A stretch of 54,931 nt of DNA from Massilia yuzhufengensis (GCF_900112225.1 NZ_FOLD01000036.1:1-54931), one strand, 5' to 3'; shown: positions 17,511-26,724, counted from the first letter of the stretch. Numbers and translations: made by a program. Notes: generated by a model not told the origin, from the sequence alone.

Positions 17511-18656
17511 ATGCCATCCAAACTGCACATGGCGCCGCTGGCGCTGGCCGCACTGCTCGTCATCGAAGCGGCAAGCGCCACCACCGCCAACGCCGCGGAA
17601 ACCCTCGTCAAGATCGGCGTGAGCGGCCCGCTGTCGGGCGCCAACGCCTTCGCCGGCAAGGACAACGAGAACGGCGTGCGCCTCGCCATCGAGGAACTCA
17701 ACGCGCAAAAGCTCCAGGTGGGCGGCACTACCCTGCGCTTCGAGCTGCAGTCCGAAGACGACCAGGGCGACCCGAAACAGGGCGTGAACGTGGCGCAGAA
17801 ATTCGCCGACGCCAAGGTGAAGTTCGTGCTCGGGCCCTACAACTCGGGCGTGGCGATTCCCGCTTCGCGCGTCTACAACGACAGCGGCATCCTGATGTCG
17901 ACCGTCGGCACCAATCCCAAGATCACCCAGTCCGGCTATGCCACGGTGTTCCGCATCGTCGCCAGCGACACCCAGGTGGGCGGCTCGATGGCGGCCTACG
18001 CCGCCAAGGAACTCAAGCTGAAAAACGTCGGCGTCATCGACGACCGCACCGCCTTCGGCCAGGGTATCGCGATGGAATTCAAGCGCCAGGCGCAGGCCGC
18101 CGGCATGAAGGTCGCCGGCCACGAGTACACCACCGACAAGGCGACCGACTTCGCCGCCATCCTCACCGCCCTCAAGGCCAAGCGCGTCGACGCGGTGTTC
18201 TTCGGCGGCTACGCCCCGCAGGGCGCCCCGATGGCGCGCCAGATGAAGCAGCTCGGCCTGAACGTGCCGCTGCTCGGCGGCGACACCCTGTGCAGCCCCG
18301 AGATGGCCAAGCTGGGCGGCGCGGCCGTGGGCGAAAACGTGCGCTGCGCCCAGGCCGGCGCGATCGTCGCCAGGCAGCCGGGCGGCCCGGCCTTCATCAA
18401 CGCCTACAAGGCCCGCTTCAAGCGCGACCCGGACGTGTACGCGCCCTCGTTCTACGACCAGACGAAGTTCATCGCGCAGGCCATGAAGAGCGCGAATTCG
18501 ATCGATGCGGCCAAGGTGGGCGCGGCGATGCACGCGATCAGCTACCAGGGCGTGGTGGGGACCTACGGCTATGACCCGAAGGGCAACCTGAAGAAGACCG
18601 CCGTCACCGTTTACACCTTCAAGGGCGGCGTCCTGAGCCCGCTGGCCAGCTATTGA
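17511..18656 (+). CDS. Branched-chain amino acid type ABC transporter periplasmic binding protein
   Basis: The 381-residue protein has a signal peptide ending near TANA. The Peripla_BP_6 (LivJ-like) fold follows, with IGVSGPLSGANAFAGKDNENG at the start of the first lobe, LSMSTVG-like contacts (ILMSTVGTNPKITQSGY) and GVIDDRTAFGQGIAMEF in the second lobe. The start at 17511 has GGAGA eight bases upstream. No permease or ATPase gene adjoins it, so it is an orphan binding component. It probably works with a Liv-type transporter encoded elsewhere or as a sensor. The DUF885 gene follows after 16 bases, so the two are likely co-transcribed. Confidence 0.9.
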   Translation: MPSKLHMAPLALAALLVIEAASATTANAAETLVKIGVSGPLSGANAFAGKDNENGVRLAIEELNAQKLQVGGTTLRFELQSEDDQGDPKQGVNVAQKFADAKVKFVLGPYNSGVAIPASRVYNDSGILMSTVGTNPKITQSGYATVFRIVASDTQVGGSMAAYAAKELKLKNVGVIDDRTAFGQGIAMEFKRQAQAAGMKVAGHEYTTDKATDFAAILTALKAKRVDAVFFGGYAPQGAPMARQMKQLGLNVPLLGGDTLCSPEMAKLGGAAVGENVRCAQAGAIVARQPGGPAFINAYKARFKRDPDVYAPSFYDQTKFIAQAMKSANSIDAAKVGAAMHAISYQGVVGTYGYDPKGNLKKTAVTVYTFKGGVLSPLASY

Positions 18657-18672
18657 TATTCAAGGACCACGC

Positions 18673-20472
18673 ATGAAAGCACACTTCACCGCGCTGGCCG
18701 CGGCCGCGCTGCTGGCCTGCGCGCCGGCGTCGGCCGCGCCGGCCACGCCGCCCAAGCCGGCATCGGCTGCCGCCACCGTAGAAAGCCGCCAGATCAACGC
18801 ACTGGCCGACGAATACTACGAATCGCTGGCGCGCTTCGAGCCGGTATGGGCCACCGAGAACGGCGACAGCCGTTTCAACGACAAGCTTGGCCTGTCGATC
18901 TCGCCAACGATCCGCAACAAGCAGTTCGCGCTGTACCGCAGCTACCTCAAGCGCCTCGCCAGCATCCCGCGCGATCGCCTGGGCAGCCGCGACCAGACCA
19001 GCCACGACATCCTCAAGTTCGAGCTCGACACCGCGCTGCGCCTGGCTGCTTTCCCGGAACACCTGATCCCGATCGACCAGATGGTCAGCATGCCGGTGAT
19101 CCTGGCCAACTACGCCGGCGGCCAGGGCGCCCAGCCCCTGGGCACGGTGCGCGACTACCGCGCCTACCTGGCCCGCCTGGCGCAGCTGGTACCGCACATC
19201 GACCAGTCGATCACCAACATGCGCGAAGGGATCCGGCGCGGCGTCGTGCAGCCGCGCGAGCCGATGGTCTCCGCCCTGCCCCAGTTCCGCCAGCTGGTCG
19301 CCACCAAAACCGAAGACAGCATCTTTTATACGCCCATCAGGAACATGCCGGCCAGCTTCACGGCGGCGGACAAGCGCAGCCTGAGGGACGCCTACCGCAA
19401 GGCGATCGCCAACAAGCTCAATCCGGCGCTCAAGCGCCTGTCGACCTTCCTGGAAAAGGACTACCTGCCCAAGACCCGCAGCAGCGCCGGCTGGAACGCG
19501 CTGCCGAACGGCGCCGCCTGGTATGCGGCGCGCGCCGCCGCGATGACCACCACCAGCCTCACGCCGGCGCAGATCCACGAGATCGGCCTGAAGGAAGTGG
19601 CGCGCATCCAGGGCGAATACGCCGTCACCGGCCCGAAAATGGGCTACACCGGCCCCGCCGCCGGCCTGCCGCGCTGGGTGTCGGAGCAGCCGAAGTTCAA
19701 GCCGTTCACGTCCGAGCAGCAGGTGATCGATGTCTACCGCGAGCTCGACGCCAGGGTACGCACCAAACTGCCGGCGCTGTTCACCCTCATGCCCAAGTCG
19801 CCGCTCGACCTGCGCCTGGAACCGGAACTCTCGCGCGCCACTGCTTCCGACCACTACACCCCGCCGGCGGCGGACGGCTCGCGTCCGGGCGTGTTCTGGT
19901 CGGTGGTGAACGACCCCAGGCTGTACGGCAGCACCGGCATGGTCACGCTCTACCTGCATGAAGGCCAGCCGGGCCACCACTTCCACATCGCGCTGGTGCA
20001 GGAACTGGGCCTGCCGAACTTCCGCAAGTTCGGCGGCAACAACGCGTTTACCGAAGGCTGGGCGCTGTACGCCGAAACCCTGGGCAAGGAGATGGGCCTG
20101 TTCGAGAAGCCGGAAGATTACTTCGGCCACCTGAACGACGAAATGCTGCGCGCCGCGCGGCTGGTGGTGGACACCGGCCTGCACGCCAAGGGCTGGAGCC
20201 GCAGCAAGGCCATCACCTATTTCCAGGACACGCTGGGCTACTCGGAAGCCGAGGCGCGCGCGCAAATCGAACGCTACATGGTGTGGCCGGGCCAGGCGCT
20301 GGGCTACAAGATCGGCTCGCTGAAGATCATGGAACTGCGCAAGCGCGCGCAGGACGCACTGGGCGACAAGTTCAGCCTGCCGGCATTCCACGCGATCGTG
20401 CTGGGAGAAGGCACGCTGCCGCTGGCGGTGCTGGAGGCGAAGGTGGACCGGTGGATTGCGCAGTCGAAGTAG
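18673..20472 (+). CDS. Secreted DUF885-family metalloprotein, predicted peptidase
   Basis: The 599-residue protein has a signal peptide (cleavage near ASAA), with AAGGA seven bases before the ATG. It is mostly helical. It carries LHEGQPGHHFH followed by FTEGWALYAE about 30 residues on, which together look like an HExxxHH-type zinc site with a downstream glutamate. Such motifs define DUF885, which is distantly related to gluzincin peptidases. A periplasmic peptidase is therefore the favoured role, though family activity is poorly established. The gene follows the amino-acid binding protein closely, which fits peptide breakdown plus capture of products. Confidence 0.85.
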   Translation: MKAHFTALAAAALLACAPASAAPATPPKPASAAATVESRQINALADEYYESLARFEPVWATENGDSRFNDKLGLSISPTIRNKQFALYRSYLKRLASIPRDRLGSRDQTSHDILKFELDTALRLAAFPEHLIPIDQMVSMPVILANYAGGQGAQPLGTVRDYRAYLARLAQLVPHIDQSITNMREGIRRGVVQPREPMVSALPQFRQLVATKTEDSIFYTPIRNMPASFTAADKRSLRDAYRKAIANKLNPALKRLSTFLEKDYLPKTRSSAGWNALPNGAAWYAARAAAMTTTSLTPAQIHEIGLKEVARIQGEYAVTGPKMGYTGPAAGLPRWVSEQPKFKPFTSEQQVIDVYRELDARVRTKLPALFTLMPKSPLDLRLEPELSRATASDHYTPPAADGSRPGVFWSVVNDPRLYGSTGMVTLYLHEGQPGHHFHIALVQELGLPNFRKFGGNNAFTEGWALYAETLGKEMGLFEKPEDYFGHLNDEMLRAARLVVDTGLHAKGWSRSKAITYFQDTLGYSEAEARAQIERYMVWPGQALGYKIGSLKIMELRKRAQDALGDKFSLPAFHAIVLGEGTLPLAVLEAKVDRWIAQSK

Positions 20473-20491
20473 ACCACCCCCACCTTCGCAC

Positions 20492-20657
20492 CTTCGGGGT
20501 CAGGTCTGACATTCGGACACGACCTCGACTGTAAATCAGGCCTTCTACACAAAGCGTGCTTTTCAGCAATTTTCCCCTGGCGCTGGAACCATGAACAACG
20601 TTGTTTCAGTCGCTCTATAGCCGAGCTCGTGTCCAAATGTCAGACCTGACCCCGAAG
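20492..20657. mobile_element. 166-bp MITE-like element with 38-bp terminal inverted repeats
   Basis: The left arm begins CTTCGGGGTCAGGTCTGACA (20492-20529) and the right arm (20620-20657) is its near-perfect reverse complement, with about three mismatches in 38. The 90-base centre has no coding frame of note. It lies in the gap between the convergent DUF885 and M14 genes. The size, structure and lack of a transposase fit a non-autonomous element mobilised in trans. The GGGGTCAGGTCTGAC end resembles sequences I associate with REP-associated (Y1) transposases in this bacterial group. Confidence 0.6.
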
Positions 20658-20679
20658 TGACGACAGATGCCCCGTGCAC

Positions 20680-20783
20680 GTCGTCCCGGCGCAGGCCGGG
20701 ACCCAAGTTCTTGCGCGTGCCACCGAGGTCTCAAGCAGTGGGTGGGCGTGCAAGATTGGGTACCGGCCTTCGCCGGTACGACG
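20680..20783. repeat. Inverted pair of dispersed palindromic repeats
   Basis: Copy one (20680-20714) contains CCCGGCGCAGGCCGGGACCC. Copy two (20749-20783) is its diverged reverse complement, GGGTACCGGCCTTCGCCGGT. Each folds alone and the two can pair with each other. They sit just past the stop of the M14 gene, on the side where such hairpins stabilise or end transcripts. Confidence 0.7.
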
Positions 20784-20819
20784 GTTCAGAGGATGGGGTG
20801 CCAAGGGTGAAGTGGCCGA

Positions 20820-22508
20820 TCAGGCGATCATGTAGACCGGGTAGCGGCGCCATTCCGGCTCGCGGTAGCGCTCGCAGTTGGCAAAGATGAAGTCGAGCAC
20901 CGCTTCCTGGCTTGCCACCAGGGCCGGGTTGGCTTCCTTCCACGCTTCGAACTTCGCCGCCAGTGCCGGTTCGTCGTTCAGCAGTTCGGCCGCGTGGTCT
21001 TCGAACACGTAGTCCGAATACGCTTCCTTCTTTTCCAGCACGCTGTTGAAGAAGCCCCAGCGGAAGAAGCTGTCGTGGGCCAACGGCTCGAGGGTCTCGA
21101 CGGCGTAACGCGCGTTGTCCTGGTCCAGCGGCACAATGACGTCGCCCGCGCGCAGCTGGACAGCACCGCGGCGCTTTTCCAGCACCACGTCGTCGTGGAA
21201 CATGTGGCCTTCGTACGCATTGGGACGCGAAGTGACCGAGGCGATGTGGTAATACTCCACCTCTTGCACGCGGTCGGCTTCCACCCGATCGAGCTGCACG
21301 CCGTTCCACTCCAGGCGCTCGATCGCTTCGCGCCACTGCTGCGGCACCACGTAGGCGCGCGGCGCCGGCACGGTGATGTCGGCCTTGAAGTTGTTGAACC
21401 AGGCGATGTCGCGCTCCCACGGGCTGCTGCGGTCGTACCACAGGCGCGTGTAGGTGCCCAGCACGCTCGGCTTGTATTTCGCCTCATATCCCTTGAAGCG
21501 GAACGACGACGGATTGGCTTCGTCCATCGCCCAGTGCACCGGCCACTCGGCGCGCGTGCGGCCGGCCTGCTTCGCGGCGCGGCGCAACTGCTGGATCTGG
21601 GCAGCGTTGTTCACCGTGAAATCGAGCGCGGTCTCGACCAGTGCGCGCATCGACTCGTAGCGGTCCTGGAAGGGCTTGAGCATGTGCGTCTCGGGCATGA
21701 AGCCGATCGTGTGGTGCAGGGCCGCATAGCCGGTCGAGAAGCGCGCGGTCTCGAGGAAGTCGGCGATGCCGTGGTCCGGGCTGTCCTTGACCGGGTTCAC
21801 GTAGGGGCAGGTCGGCCAGCCGCGCGCCTCCATGCCGGCGTACATCGCGGGCAGCATGGTGGTGGCGAGGAAGGCGCCCAGCTCTCCGCCCAGCTTGTCG
21901 GCCTGGGTATGGATCAGGGTCATGGTGTAGCTGTAGTCGGCGCCGTTGGATGTGTGGGTGTCGACCATCACGTCCGGGTCCCAGGCGGTGAACAGCTTGT
22001 TGAATACCTGCGCGGTGAGCGTATCGCACTTGACGAAGTCGCGGTTCAGGTCGAGGTGGCGGCTGTTGCCCCGGAAGCCAAACTGCTCCGGGCCATCCTG
22101 GTTCACGCGCGAGGTGTCGGCGCGATTCAGGCTGCCGTCCACGTTGTACAGCGGGACGAACAGGAACACCGTGTCCTTCAGCGCCGCAAGGCGCTCGGGC
22201 TGGGTGCAGAAGTCGCGCACCAGCGCCATGCAGCTGTCCACGCCTTCCGGTTCGCCCGGATGGATGCCATTGTTGTTGAAGAAGACCGGGCGCCCGGCGC
22301 GCTTGATTTCCGCGCGGTCGAACACACCGTCGCCGCTCACCACGCCCGCGTAGATCGGCACGCCCGCATCCGATACGCCGGCCTGCTGGAAGCGCAGCAC
22401 GGTGGGATGGCGGCGCGCCAGGTCTTCATACCAGGCGATGCATTCGGCCAGGGTGGTGGTCTGGTTCAGGTTGCCCTTCTCGTAGGGCGTCAGCAGTTGT
22501 TCGGACAT
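20820..22508 (-). CDS. M14-family zinc carboxypeptidase
   Basis: The 562-residue protein has no signal peptide. The M14 zinc ligands appear as GIHPGEPEG (His and Glu about residues 80-83) and DTHTSNGADY (His). The substrate-binding segment LDLNRDFVK (NR pair) and a later conserved glutamate region, GFMPETHML, support the fold. It presumably removes C-terminal residues from peptides in the cytoplasm, though some relatives act on modified amino acids or murein. It is convergent with the DUF885 gene and its own upstream neighbour on the same strand is the kinase operon with a 24-base gap downstream of that operon's end, so it probably has its own promoter on the other side. Confidence 0.87.
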   Translation of the reverse strand: MSEQLLTPYEKGNLNQTTTLAECIAWYEDLARRHPTVLRFQQAGVSDAGVPIYAGVVSGDGVFDRAEIKRAGRPVFFNNNGIHPGEPEGVDSCMALVRDFCTQPERLAALKDTVFLFVPLYNVDGSLNRADTSRVNQDGPEQFGFRGNSRHLDLNRDFVKCDTLTAQVFNKLFTAWDPDVMVDTHTSNGADYSYTMTLIHTQADKLGGELGAFLATTMLPAMYAGMEARGWPTCPYVNPVKDSPDHGIADFLETARFSTGYAALHHTIGFMPETHMLKPFQDRYESMRALVETALDFTVNNAAQIQQLRRAAKQAGRTRAEWPVHWAMDEANPSSFRFKGYEAKYKPSVLGTYTRLWYDRSSPWERDIAWFNNFKADITVPAPRAYVVPQQWREAIERLEWNGVQLDRVEADRVQEVEYYHIASVTSRPNAYEGHMFHDDVVLEKRRGAVQLRAGDVIVPLDQDNARYAVETLEPLAHDSFFRWGFFNSVLEKKEAYSDYVFEDHAAELLNDEPALAAKFEAWKEANPALVASQEAVLDFIFANCERYREPEWRRYPVYMIA

Positions 22509-22532
22509 GGTTGCTTCTCTATGGGGTGGATA

Positions 22533-24053
22533 CTAAAAATGCGATGCGACGGGAACCGGTGCGGGCACGGGGGCATTGAGCGGCAGCGTGATCGCCAGCA
22601 CGGTCCCGCCGCCGGGGCTGGAGCGCACGTCCATCACGCCGTGGACCGCGTACACGCGCTCGCGCATGCCGATAATGCCGATACCTTCCGACGCGCTGGC
22701 CGGGTCGAACCCGTTGCCGTCGTCGGCCACGACGATGCGCAGGGTCTGCGCGCCTTCGTCCAGCACCAGGCGCACCTGGGCGGAAGTGGCGTGCGCATGC
22801 TTCATCACGTTCGACAGCGCTTCCTGCACGATGCGGTAGGCGGAAATCGCCAGCTCATTCGACAGGCGGGAAAAATCGCCTTCGCCGTGGAATTCGAAAC
22901 CGCAGCCGGAGCCGCTGTCGTAGTGGCGCACCATCTCTTCCACCGCGCCGTGCAGGCCGAGCATGTCCAGCACCTCGGGGCGCAGGCGCCGCACCAGGCG
23001 GCGGCCGTTGGCGTACAGGTCGGCTGCCAGCTTGGTAATGGCCTGCGACTTGCGCCCGATTTCCTCGATCTCCGGGCCGGGAGCGGCCTTGGCGGCCAGC
23101 GCGCCGATGGCCTGGGCTTCCAGGCGCGCGGCAATGATCGAGGCATTGAGTTCGTCGTGGATCTCGACCGCAATGCTCTTGCGCTCGTCCTCGATGATCG
23201 AGTTCACCTTCTGGATCAGCTTGCGCTTGTCGGCGTCGGCGCGCAGTGCCTCGTTGCGCGAAGCCAGCAGGTCGCGGGTGCGCTCGGCCACCTTGTTTTC
23301 CAGGTCGCGCTTGGATTCGTCCAGCGCCAGCGACATCTCGCCGATCGACGCCTGCAATTCGCCCACTTCGCCGCCGGTGCGCACCGGCAGGTGCACGCGG
23401 TAGTCGCCGTTGCGGATCCGGCTCAGCGCGCCGATGGCTTCGCGCAGCGGCACCGTGAGCGAGCGCGCCAGCACCCAGGCCAGCACGCCGCTGGCGGCCA
23501 GCGCCAGCGCGGCGATGGAGAGCTCGAAGCGGAAACGGCGGGTCTGCTTGTCCATCATGTTCGAGGGCGACATCGTCACCTTCACCCAGCCGACGATCTC
23601 GGTGGTGAGGGTGGGCGGGCGCAGGTCGCTCGAGGCCGACACGTGCGGCGTGCCGTTGTCGGTGAACAGGTTGATCCACACCACCTGCTTCTTGATCGGC
23701 GCCTCGTAGTGGTGCGGCTGGGCGTCGCTGGCCGATTCGGAATCGACGCGCACCGCCTGGGTGCCGTCCACGCCCACCACCTCGACCCGGTAGATGCTGC
23801 GGTCGGACTGCACCAGGCCGTTGATGGTCAGGCGCAGGTCGGACAGGTTGCCCGAGATGACGTTGTATTCGCTGGTCTCGGCCAGCGCGCGCGCCAGGAT
23901 GCGTCCGCGCTCGGCCAGCTCTTCGGCCACCTGGGCGCGGTGCGAGTACCACGAGTACCACACGAAGGAGGTGAACAGGCAGACCACCGGCAGCATGGTG
24001 ATGAAGGTCATGCGCCGGCCGATGCTCCAGCCGCGCCAGAAGCGCAGCGTCAT
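22533..24053 (-). CDS. NarX-type membrane sensor histidine kinase
   Basis: The 506-residue kinase has one membrane helix near residues 13-32, a periplasmic sensor region of about 130 residues and a second helix near 170-190. A HAMP domain follows (SLTVPLREAIGALSRIRNGD), then a coiled coil, a HisKA_3 phosphoacceptor with EIHDELNASI, and an HATPase domain with VVADDGNGFD and GIGIIGMRERV. Its ATG overlaps the TGA of the upstream binding-protein gene (ATGA at 24050-24053). The operon order is response regulator, binding protein, kinase, so the binding protein probably presents a signal to this kinase's periplasmic domain, which phosphorylates the NarL-type regulator. Confidence 0.92.
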   Translation of the reverse strand: MTLRFWRGWSIGRRMTFITMLPVVCLFTSFVWYSWYSHRAQVAEELAERGRILARALAETSEYNVISGNLSDLRLTINGLVQSDRSIYRVEVVGVDGTQAVRVDSESASDAQPHHYEAPIKKQVVWINLFTDNGTPHVSASSDLRPPTLTTEIVGWVKVTMSPSNMMDKQTRRFRFELSIAALALAASGVLAWVLARSLTVPLREAIGALSRIRNGDYRVHLPVRTGGEVGELQASIGEMSLALDESKRDLENKVAERTRDLLASRNEALRADADKRKLIQKVNSIIEDERKSIAVEIHDELNASIIAARLEAQAIGALAAKAAPGPEIEEIGRKSQAITKLAADLYANGRRLVRRLRPEVLDMLGLHGAVEEMVRHYDSGSGCGFEFHGEGDFSRLSNELAISAYRIVQEALSNVMKHAHATSAQVRLVLDEGAQTLRIVVADDGNGFDPASASEGIGIIGMRERVYAVHGVMDVRSSPGGGTVLAITLPLNAPVPAPVPVASHF

Positions 24054-25033
24054 GGCTTGGGCGCCGCGGGTGCGGGTACCGGCGCCACCCGCGCAGGCAC
24101 GCGTGCAATCGCGGGCGCCGGCGCGGGCAGGCGCACCGGCAGGTGGGCGAAGCGGCGCGCGCCGTCGGTCACGCGCACGTCGAGCGAGCGCGCCACGCCT
24201 TCGTTGACCAGGGTGCGGAAGTAGCGCGGGAACTGCGGCGGCGGCAGCTCGCCGGTGACGACGAAGGCGGCCGCGATCTCGGCCACCTGGGTGTTGATGT
24301 CCTCGATTTCCGAATAGGTGGTCGCGAGCGCGCCGACCTTGACCATGTCGGCCGAGAAGCCGATCACGCCCTGCTTGCGGCGGTAGGTCGAGAGCAGGAT
24401 GTTGCGCACATTCTCGGGGTTGTAGACGTCGCCGTCGGGCAGCGCCAGCAGCACTTCGGCGCGCGTCATGCGGTTCAGGGCGTGGTTGATGTCGTCGCCC
24501 GGCACGAAGGGCTGGATGTCGACGTCCGACGCCAGGGCCGGGGCCAGGAAGGCGGTGTCGCGCCCCAGCACCGCGCCCACCCGCACCGGGCGGCCGTACA
24601 GCAGCGCGGCCAGGCGCAGCTGGTCGGCCGGCGCCGGTTCGGCATATACGGCGGTGAGCAGGCCGGCGCGGCTGGCCGGCGCCTTGGCGGTGAGGACGCG
24701 CCACACCTGGCTGGAAGTGAAGGCCGAGATGACGACGCAGTCGCAGCGGCGCGCCACCGCGTCGCGCAGGGCCGCGGGGCCAATGGCCACGTACAGCATG
24801 CGGCGGCGCTGTCCGAGTTCCGTGCGGAAGGCGGCGAAGGTCGGCACCAGGCGCTTGTACAGGTCTTCGGCGATGCGGCGCGTGACTTCGCTGTCGTCGC
24901 CGGTGACGATCTGGAAGCGGTAGCCGGTGGCTTCGTCGTCCCGGGCCGGGTCGGCCTGCGCCGCGCCCGCAGCGCCGCAGAATGCGAGCGCGAGCGCGGC
25001 CAGGACCGCATGCATGTGCCTCGTGGGACGCAT
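24050..25033 (-). CDS. Periplasmic ABC-type substrate-binding-like protein of a sensory operon
   Basis: The 327-residue protein has a signal peptide (cleavage near GAAQA). Its two-lobed pattern resembles the ABC_sub_bind family: lobe one reads YRFQIVTGDDSEVTRRIAED, and lobe two contains RVGAVLGRDTAFLAPALA. A proline- and alanine-rich tail of about 40 residues ends the protein (PAPAPAIARV, APVPAPAAPKP). No transporter genes are present. It lies between the response regulator (8 bases upstream) and the kinase (4-base overlap), so it most likely acts as a ligand-binding sensor accessory. The ATG at 25033 is used. A second ATG six codons in has GAGG three bases before it and may be used instead. 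Confidence 0.75.
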   Translation of the reverse strand: MRPTRHMHAVLAALALAFCGAAGAAQADPARDDEATGYRFQIVTGDDSEVTRRIAEDLYKRLVPTFAAFRTELGQRRRMLYVAIGPAALRDAVARRCDCVVISAFTSSQVWRVLTAKAPASRAGLLTAVYAEPAPADQLRLAALLYGRPVRVGAVLGRDTAFLAPALASDVDIQPFVPGDDINHALNRMTRAEVLLALPDGDVYNPENVRNILLSTYRRKQGVIGFSADMVKVGALATTYSEIEDINTQVAEIAAAFVVTGELPPPQFPRYFRTLVNEGVARSLDVRVTDGARRFAHLPVRLPAPAPAIARVPARVAPVPAPAAPKP

Positions 25034-25041
25034 CGCGGTGC

Positions 25042-25695
25042 TTACGGTTCGATCAGGCCGTGCTTGACGGCCAGCAGGGTGATGTTGGCCTGGCGGTGCA
25101 CGCCCAGCTTTTCCTTGATCGACTGGCTGATATTGCTGATGGTCTTGGTCGACAGGTCGAGCTTCTCGGCGATTTCGGCGTTGGTCAGGCCTTCGGCCAT
25201 CAGCTTGAAGATCTCGAGCCCGCGGTCGTCCAGCTGCGATTGGGGCGTGACGTCGCCGCGCACCGCCATGCTGGCCAGGCGCGAAGCGATCTGCGGCAGG
25301 AAGTACAGCTTGCCGTCGTGGGCATGGCGCACCGCCGTCACCAGGTCGGACGGGTCGCAATCCTTGGTGACGAAGGCGTGCGCGCCCATGCGGTAGGTTT
25401 CCTTGATCAGGCTGTCCTGGTCAAACTGGCTCAGGAAGATGATCTTCGCGCTCGGGTCGTCCCTGAGGATGCTCTGCGCGGCGTCCAGGCCCGTGAGTTC
25501 GGTCCCGAAGCGCATGTCGAGGATGACCACGTCGGGCTTTTCGGACGCGTACAGCGCCACCGCCTCGCTCGGGGTCTTGGCCTGCCCTACCACCTGCATG
25601 CCGGCCGCTTCGAGCGACATGGCAAACCCGGTCATGACGATCGGGTGGTCGTCCGCGAGCATCACGCGGATCGGTTTTTTCTGTTCGGACACCAC
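25042..25695 (-). CDS. NarL/FixJ-type response regulator
   Basis: The 217-residue protein has a receiver domain with acidic pocket DDH (residues 15-17), phosphoacceptor D60 in VVILDMRFG and lysine in FVTKDCD. A LuxR helix-turn-helix makes up the C-terminal 65 residues (LTNAEIAEKLDLSTKTISNI). The start is GTG at 25695, chosen because AGGAG lies five bases before it. It is the first gene of the regulator, binding protein, kinase operon. It is divergent from tonB across a 316-base gap, and tonB is a candidate target. Confidence 0.93.
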   Translation of the reverse strand: MVSEQKKPIRVMLADDHPIVMTGFAMSLEAAGMQVVGQAKTPSEAVALYASEKPDVVILDMRFGTELTGLDAAQSILRDDPSAKIIFLSQFDQDSLIKETYRMGAHAFVTKDCDPSDLVTAVRHAHDGKLYFLPQIASRLASMAVRGDVTPQSQLDDRGLEIFKLMAEGLTNAEIAEKLDLSTKTISNISQSIKEKLGVHRQANITLLAVKHGLIEP

Positions 25696-26011
25696 AATTA
25701 CTCCTGTTTTTTCGCCCGCTCATTTGGCCATTTACATTCGCTTACCAATCTGTGGCACCTATGTGTGCCAATGGACGGAAAGGATACGGGTACCTGGGTG
25801 ATTATTTCATACAACGCGTCGTGACGCGAGTGCCTATCTATTATCGCTTCCCGGCCAAGAGCGCTTACATATGGAAGCAAAATTACTACGAATTAGCTTT
25901 ACACACTGCTAGGACCTAGCATATATTCATTCCATCAGCTGTCGAACAAGCATCTTTCCTGAAGCACAAAGCCTTGCGACCTAGTTGCAGGCTACCTATA
26001 AGGAGATCGCC
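25696..26011. promoter_or_regulatory. Intergenic region between response regulator and tonB
   Basis: This AT-rich divergent gap carries both promoters. TGGCAC-6-GTGCCA (25753-25770) is a perfect palindrome that could bind a dimeric regulator, perhaps the adjacent NarL-type protein. I see no gene or RNA in the rest. Confidence 0.45.
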
Positions 26012-26677
26012 ATGCACTTCACACAAATCAACGATGGGACCGGCGGCAAGGCCGGTAAGTTCGCCCTCGTCACCGGCCTGCACGTGCTGGTGGCCGTGGG
26101 CCTGGTCAATGTGATGAATTCGAAGACGATCAGCATGCCCAAGCTGATCGAGGACGCCACCGTCTGGATCCAGCCCGAGATCACCCCGCCGCCGCCGCCG
26201 CCGGAGCCGCCGCAGCCGCGGGTGGAAGTGGCCAAGCCGCAGGTGGTGGTGCCGAAGGTGGAAGTCGAGACGCCGCCGCCACCGGTGCAGGAACAGGTGC
26301 AGGCCACCACCGAAGCGCAGCCGCAGCCGGAGCCTGCGCTGCCTTCGTCGAACGACGCGCCGCCGGCCCAGCCAAGCAGCAATACCAACCCGGGCGAGAT
26401 GCGCAGCGCCGTGCTGGCGGACGCGAATGGATGCGCCAAGCCGGACTACCCGGTGAACGCCGCGCGCAACGGCGACACCGGCACCGTGACCCTGGCGCTG
26501 ATGGTGGGCGCGGACGGCCGGGTGCAGGGTTCGCGCGTGCAGAAGTCGAGTGGCTCGCGTGAGCTGGACCGCGCCGCGGTGAATGCCCTGAGCCTGTGCC
26601 AGTTCAAGCCGGCCATGAACAACGGCAGCGCCGAAGCCGGATGGGCGCAGATCGCCTACGTCTGGACGCTCGAATAA
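26012..26677 (+). CDS. TonB-family energy transducer
   Basis: The 221-residue protein has a single N-terminal membrane helix (about residues 17-34), then a periplasmic Pro/Glu/Val-rich spacer (about 55-130, rich in PPPPP and VEV runs). The C-terminal TonB domain (about 140-221) reads KPDYPVNAARNGDTGTVTLA and ends with the domain signature around YVWTLE. AAGGAG lies before the ATG at 26012. It would transmit proton-motive force from an ExbB-ExbD pair to outer membrane receptors, but no exbB or exbD is adjacent. It is monocistronic, since a strong terminator follows at once. Confidence 0.92.
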   Translation: MHFTQINDGTGGKAGKFALVTGLHVLVAVGLVNVMNSKTISMPKLIEDATVWIQPEITPPPPPPEPPQPRVEVAKPQVVVPKVEVETPPPPVQEQVQATTEAQPQPEPALPSSNDAPPAQPSSNTNPGEMRSAVLADANGCAKPDYPVNAARNGDTGTVTLALMVGADGRVQGSRVQKSSGSRELDRAAVNALSLCQFKPAMNNGSAEAGWAQIAYVWTLE

Positions 26678-26699
26678 TCGATTTCTCGTTTCCCCTTTC

Positions 26700-26724
26700 A
26701 GCCCGCCCCCCGCGGGCTTTTTTT
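26700..26724 (+). terminator. Rho-independent terminator of tonB
   Basis: AGCCCGC and GCGGGCT pair around a C-rich loop and are followed by seven T's, 23 bases after the tonB stop. Confidence 0.85.

Noticed and set aside
25753..25770. TGGCAC resembling a sigma-54 -24 box
   Set aside because: The GG to GC spacing is 11 and not 10 on both strands. It fits better as a palindrome.
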